From Lachnospiraceae bacterium (GTDB lineage: Bacteria; Bacillota_A; Clostridia; Lachnospirales; Lachnospiraceae): a stretch of 5,406 nt of DNA. Position 1 is the stretch's first letter. Every line of letters begins with the position of its first letter. The stretch lies in assembly GCA_017632755.1 (NCBI GenBank), contig JAGBQU010000055.1:1-5406 (forward strand), written 5' to 3'. Below, piece by piece: positions 2,945-5,406 of the stretch. The position numbers and the translations under genes are program-made. The notes under the pieces were generated by a model. The model worked only from the letters and a program-made list of their open reading frames with translations. It was not told the origin of the DNA and ran no database searches.

Positions 2945-5406
2945 ATGAAGATAATCTTTGATAATGTAAATTCCGGGCAGAATTCGGAGGGCAGCGGTAA
3001 AATTTCACAGAAAATATCATCGGAAACCGGTAAGGTTTACAATCGGATGGGTTACAAGATAGACATTTCTGGCAATGTTATGGATAACAACGCTTACGCA
3101 GGTCATGGAAAGACCGCAGAAGATGTTAGACTGGATGCTTCGCAGAGGGATATACAAACGGAGCGCAATTACATGGCCGTGATGTCTAATTCTATGTCTG
3201 CGCAGGATTTTGCCAAGCTGCAGAAGGAAGGCTACCGTGTGGGGCATACCGATGTGGAGACGGTGGTCAGTATCGTCGACAAGATCAAAGCGACCATGGC
3301 TCAGAGCGGACAGGTGATCGTGGGATACACAGATGATCTCTCCACGCAGGAGCTTGCACAGATCACAGGTGACATTTCGCTGGCGGTCTCCATCACAAGG
3401 AGCCTTGAGGCACACAATGTTCCGACCACCGAGGAGAATATAAGGGGTGCGATCGATGCTTTTTCCAAGGCTGAGGAGATTCCGAGCATGTCGGACGGAG
3501 CACGCAAATATATCATCTCCAATGCACAGGAGCCTACGATCGAAAATCTTTACCTTGCCACCTACAAGAGCGTGGCGAATGACAAGACGCAGGCCATGGG
3601 ATATTTTGCGGATGATCTTGCCGGATATTATGGCAGGAAGGCAGACGGTGCCAACGCGGATAAGCTCTCCTCCCAGATGGAGAAGATCATCGAAGAATCG
3701 GGACTGTTTACGGATGAGGAGACGCTTGGAGAAGCCAAATGGCTTGTGGAGAGCGGGATCGCGCTCACGACCGAATCATTGAGCCGGCTTCACGATCTGA
3801 AGCAACTTGGCGATCCGCTTGAGCCGGAGAAGATCATCGATGCGATCGCAATCGCTATCTCGGAGGGAAAAAGGCCGCAGGATGCAAGTCTTTCCAAGGA
3901 CACCAGCCTGTATCAGGACGCTGTGAGACTTGTCCGTGAGACCGGTGGGATCTCGGATTACGCGATCCGGTATACCGTAGAAAAAGGGGAGAGGCTCTCC
4001 CTTCACAATATGATCAAAAACAGAAACGCCTTTACGGAGGGAAACATTTCCCTGTCCGGTGAGAACGAAAAGCGTTTTGCAGACGCAAAGAGACAGCTCG
4101 AGGAAATCCGGCTTCGGATGACGACAGAGGCAAATGTCCGGCTTTTGAAGAGAGGTTTCTCGATCGACACCGCCCCCATAAAGGATGTCGTCGAAAAACT
4201 CAGGCAGGCACAAAAGATGGAGGGACAGATCCTTTTCGGGACCGATTCGATCGACATGGCGCAACGCAGAAAGCAGATTCTGGGCGAGACACTGCAAAAG
4301 ACAGATGAGATCCGTCAGATGCCCATCGATGCCATCGGAAGATTTGCCTTTTTGCAAAGAAAGCTATCCCTGAATGATGTCCATGCACGCGCAAAGAGCC
4401 TGCAACAGGAGTATGTGCAGGCCGGGCGGGCATATGAGACGATGATGACCGCACCGAGAAGTGATCTGGGCGACTCGATCGGGAAAGCCTTCCGCAATGT
4501 GGAATTCCTGCTGCAGGATATGGGACTTGAGGTCTGCGAGGCAAACAGCCGTGCAGTCCGGATCCTGGCATATAACCAGATGCCTGTCAACAAAGACAGC
4601 GTTGCCATTGTCAAAAATGCGGACATGTCTTTGCAGCGTGTGATGGAAAAGCTGACGCCGGCCAACGCCCTTTACATGGTGCGGGAAGGTGTGAATCCGC
4701 TATATATGGAGCTGGATGAGCTTTACGATTATCTCGAGAAGATCCCACAGACGAAGGAAGACGAGATCGACAAACTCGGGAAATTTATATACAAGCTGGA
4801 TCGCAAAAAGCAGATCACGCAAGAGGAAAAAGAAGCCTGCATCGGAATCTTCCGCCTGATCCGGCAGGTGGAGAAAAGTGATTTCCGATCGCTTGGGGCC
4901 GTTGTGGGAGCCGATCAGAGTTTATCTTTGATGAATCTGCTAAAGGCGGTACGGACCAAGGCCGCCGGACCATTGGACCACACGGTAGACGATTCTTTTG
5001 GCGGTATGAAAACGGTAGTTGACGAAGACAGTCTGATCAACCGTCAGATCGAGGGATATTACGAAAAGAGGATCGCTCAGATCTACGATCATCTGGAACC
5101 GGAGAAACTGTTGACCCTTCGCCTAAATGACGAGACGACTGTGGAGCAGCTCGCGCAGACATTGCAGGATGAGCAGTTGGATGAGCAGCTTGAGCAAGCA
5201 TATCAGAAGGAGAGCCTTCGCTCGATCCGCCAGGTGGCACAGGTCAGTGACGAAGCCATAAGCACTCTGCTCGAGGGAAAACTTCCGGTACATGCGGAGC
5301 ATCTTCTGGCAGCGGATTATCTGCAAAAATACCGGGGTATGACGATGCGACGGGTGCATGCGATGGCAAAGGCTGTGGATGAGGCGACCAGCCGTATCGG
5401 CTCGGG
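2945..5406 (+). CDS. Large uncharacterised flagellar-regulon protein (DUF6240-like), 3' partial
   Basis: The frame is open from the ATG at 2945 to the window edge: 820 codons plus two bases, with no stop. There is no signal peptide or membrane helix, and the protein is highly charged and mostly helical, so it is probably cytoplasmic. The N-terminal part has the motifs AHGK-like 'AGHGKTAEDVR' (52-62), YMAVMSNSMSAQDFAKLQKEGY (76-97) and TVVSIVDKIKA (106-116), then GYTDDLSTQELAQIT (127-141). From about 160 on it looks like degenerate helical modules with 'TTEENI..A', 'ARKYIISNAQEPTIENLYLA' (186-205), and 'TEANVRLLKRGF'. I recognise this as the DUF6240-type family found in motile Lachnospiraceae, from memory and without a search. 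Its role is unknown. The sigma-D promoter and structured leader tie it to motility. The start is the first ATG in frame; a stop lies upstream at 2870-2872. The ribosome site is weak. Confidence 0.8.
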   Translation, partial: MKIIFDNVNSGQNSEGSGKISQKISSETGKVYNRMGYKIDISGNVMDNNAYAGHGKTAEDVRLDASQRDIQTERNYMAVMSNSMSAQDFAKLQKEGYRVGHTDVETVVSIVDKIKATMAQSGQVIVGYTDDLSTQELAQITGDISLAVSITRSLEAHNVPTTEENIRGAIDAFSKAEEIPSMSDGARKYIISNAQEPTIENLYLATYKSVANDKTQAMGYFADDLAGYYGRKADGANADKLSSQMEKIIEESGLFTDEETLGEAKWLVESGIALTTESLSRLHDLKQLGDPLEPEKIIDAIAIAISEGKRPQDASLSKDTSLYQDAVRLVRETGGISDYAIRYTVEKGERLSLHNMIKNRNAFTEGNISLSGENEKRFADAKRQLEEIRLRMTTEANVRLLKRGFSIDTAPIKDVVEKLRQAQKMEGQILFGTDSIDMAQRRKQILGETLQKTDEIRQMPIDAIGRFAFLQRKLSLNDVHARAKSLQQEYVQAGRAYETMMTAPRSDLGDSIGKAFRNVEFLLQDMGLEVCEANSRAVRILAYNQMPVNKDSVAIVKNADMSLQRVMEKLTPANALYMVREGVNPLYMELDELYDYLEKIPQTKEDEIDKLGKFIYKLDRKKQITQEEKEACIGIFRLIRQVEKSDFRSLGAVVGADQSLSLMNLLKAVRTKAAGPLDHTVDDSFGGMKTVVDEDSLINRQIEGYYEKRIAQIYDHLEPEKLLTLRLNDETTVEQLAQTLQDEQLDEQLEQAYQKESLRSIRQVAQVSDEAISTLLEGKLPVHAEHLLAADYLQKYRGMTMRRVHAMAKAVDEATSRIGS

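Overview
The window looks like a chromosomal stretch from a motile, Gram-positive member of the Clostridia, most likely a Lachnospiraceae-type gut anaerobe. This is inferred from the kinds of genes present: BspA-like leucine-rich surface proteins, a BirA-controlled bioY, a Lachnospiraceae-style chemoreceptor tail, and a large protein of a flagellar-associated uncharacterised family behind a sigma-28/sigma-D promoter. It also fits the strong AGGAGG-type ribosome sites and U-tailed terminators. All six genes are on the + strand. The first is cut at its 5' end and the last at its 3' end.

Bases 1-440: the C-terminal end of a BspA-like (LRR_5) protein, closed by a very strong intrinsic terminator (209-270). 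An AT-rich control region follows, with two stacked promoters and several dyads, including a perfect 12-bp palindrome. Bases 441-1331: a complete secreted paralogue of the first protein. It has a signal peptide, an extremely Asp/Glu-rich linker, about five LRR_5 repeats and a Lys-rich end. The two form a tandem pair.

Bases 1332-2104: a biotin module. A perfect 10+10 bp inverted repeat of BirA type overlaps the -35 box of a near-consensus promoter ahead of bioY, the substrate-binding subunit of the biotin ECF transporter. Repression of uptake by biotin-charged BirA can be read directly from this layout.

Bases 2105-2801: a two-gene operon. A 66-aa DUF3006-like protein is followed by a 100-aa protein that joins the N-terminal membrane anchor of a methyl-accepting chemotaxis protein directly to the last ~50 residues of such a receptor, with everything between missing. 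The stop codon of the first gene overlaps the ribosome site of the second, and an intrinsic terminator closes the unit.

Bases 2802-5406: a sigma-D-type (FliA) promoter, a short leader that can fold into a compact three-way junction ending just before the start codon, and the first 820 codons of a large helical, non-secreted protein that I place in the DUF6240-type family. It continues past the window edge.

The genes do not form one pathway. The window is a mosaic of surface protein, vitamin uptake and motility functions, each with its own promoter and terminator logic. The least explained parts are the structured leader, the large protein it precedes, and the deleted chemoreceptor.
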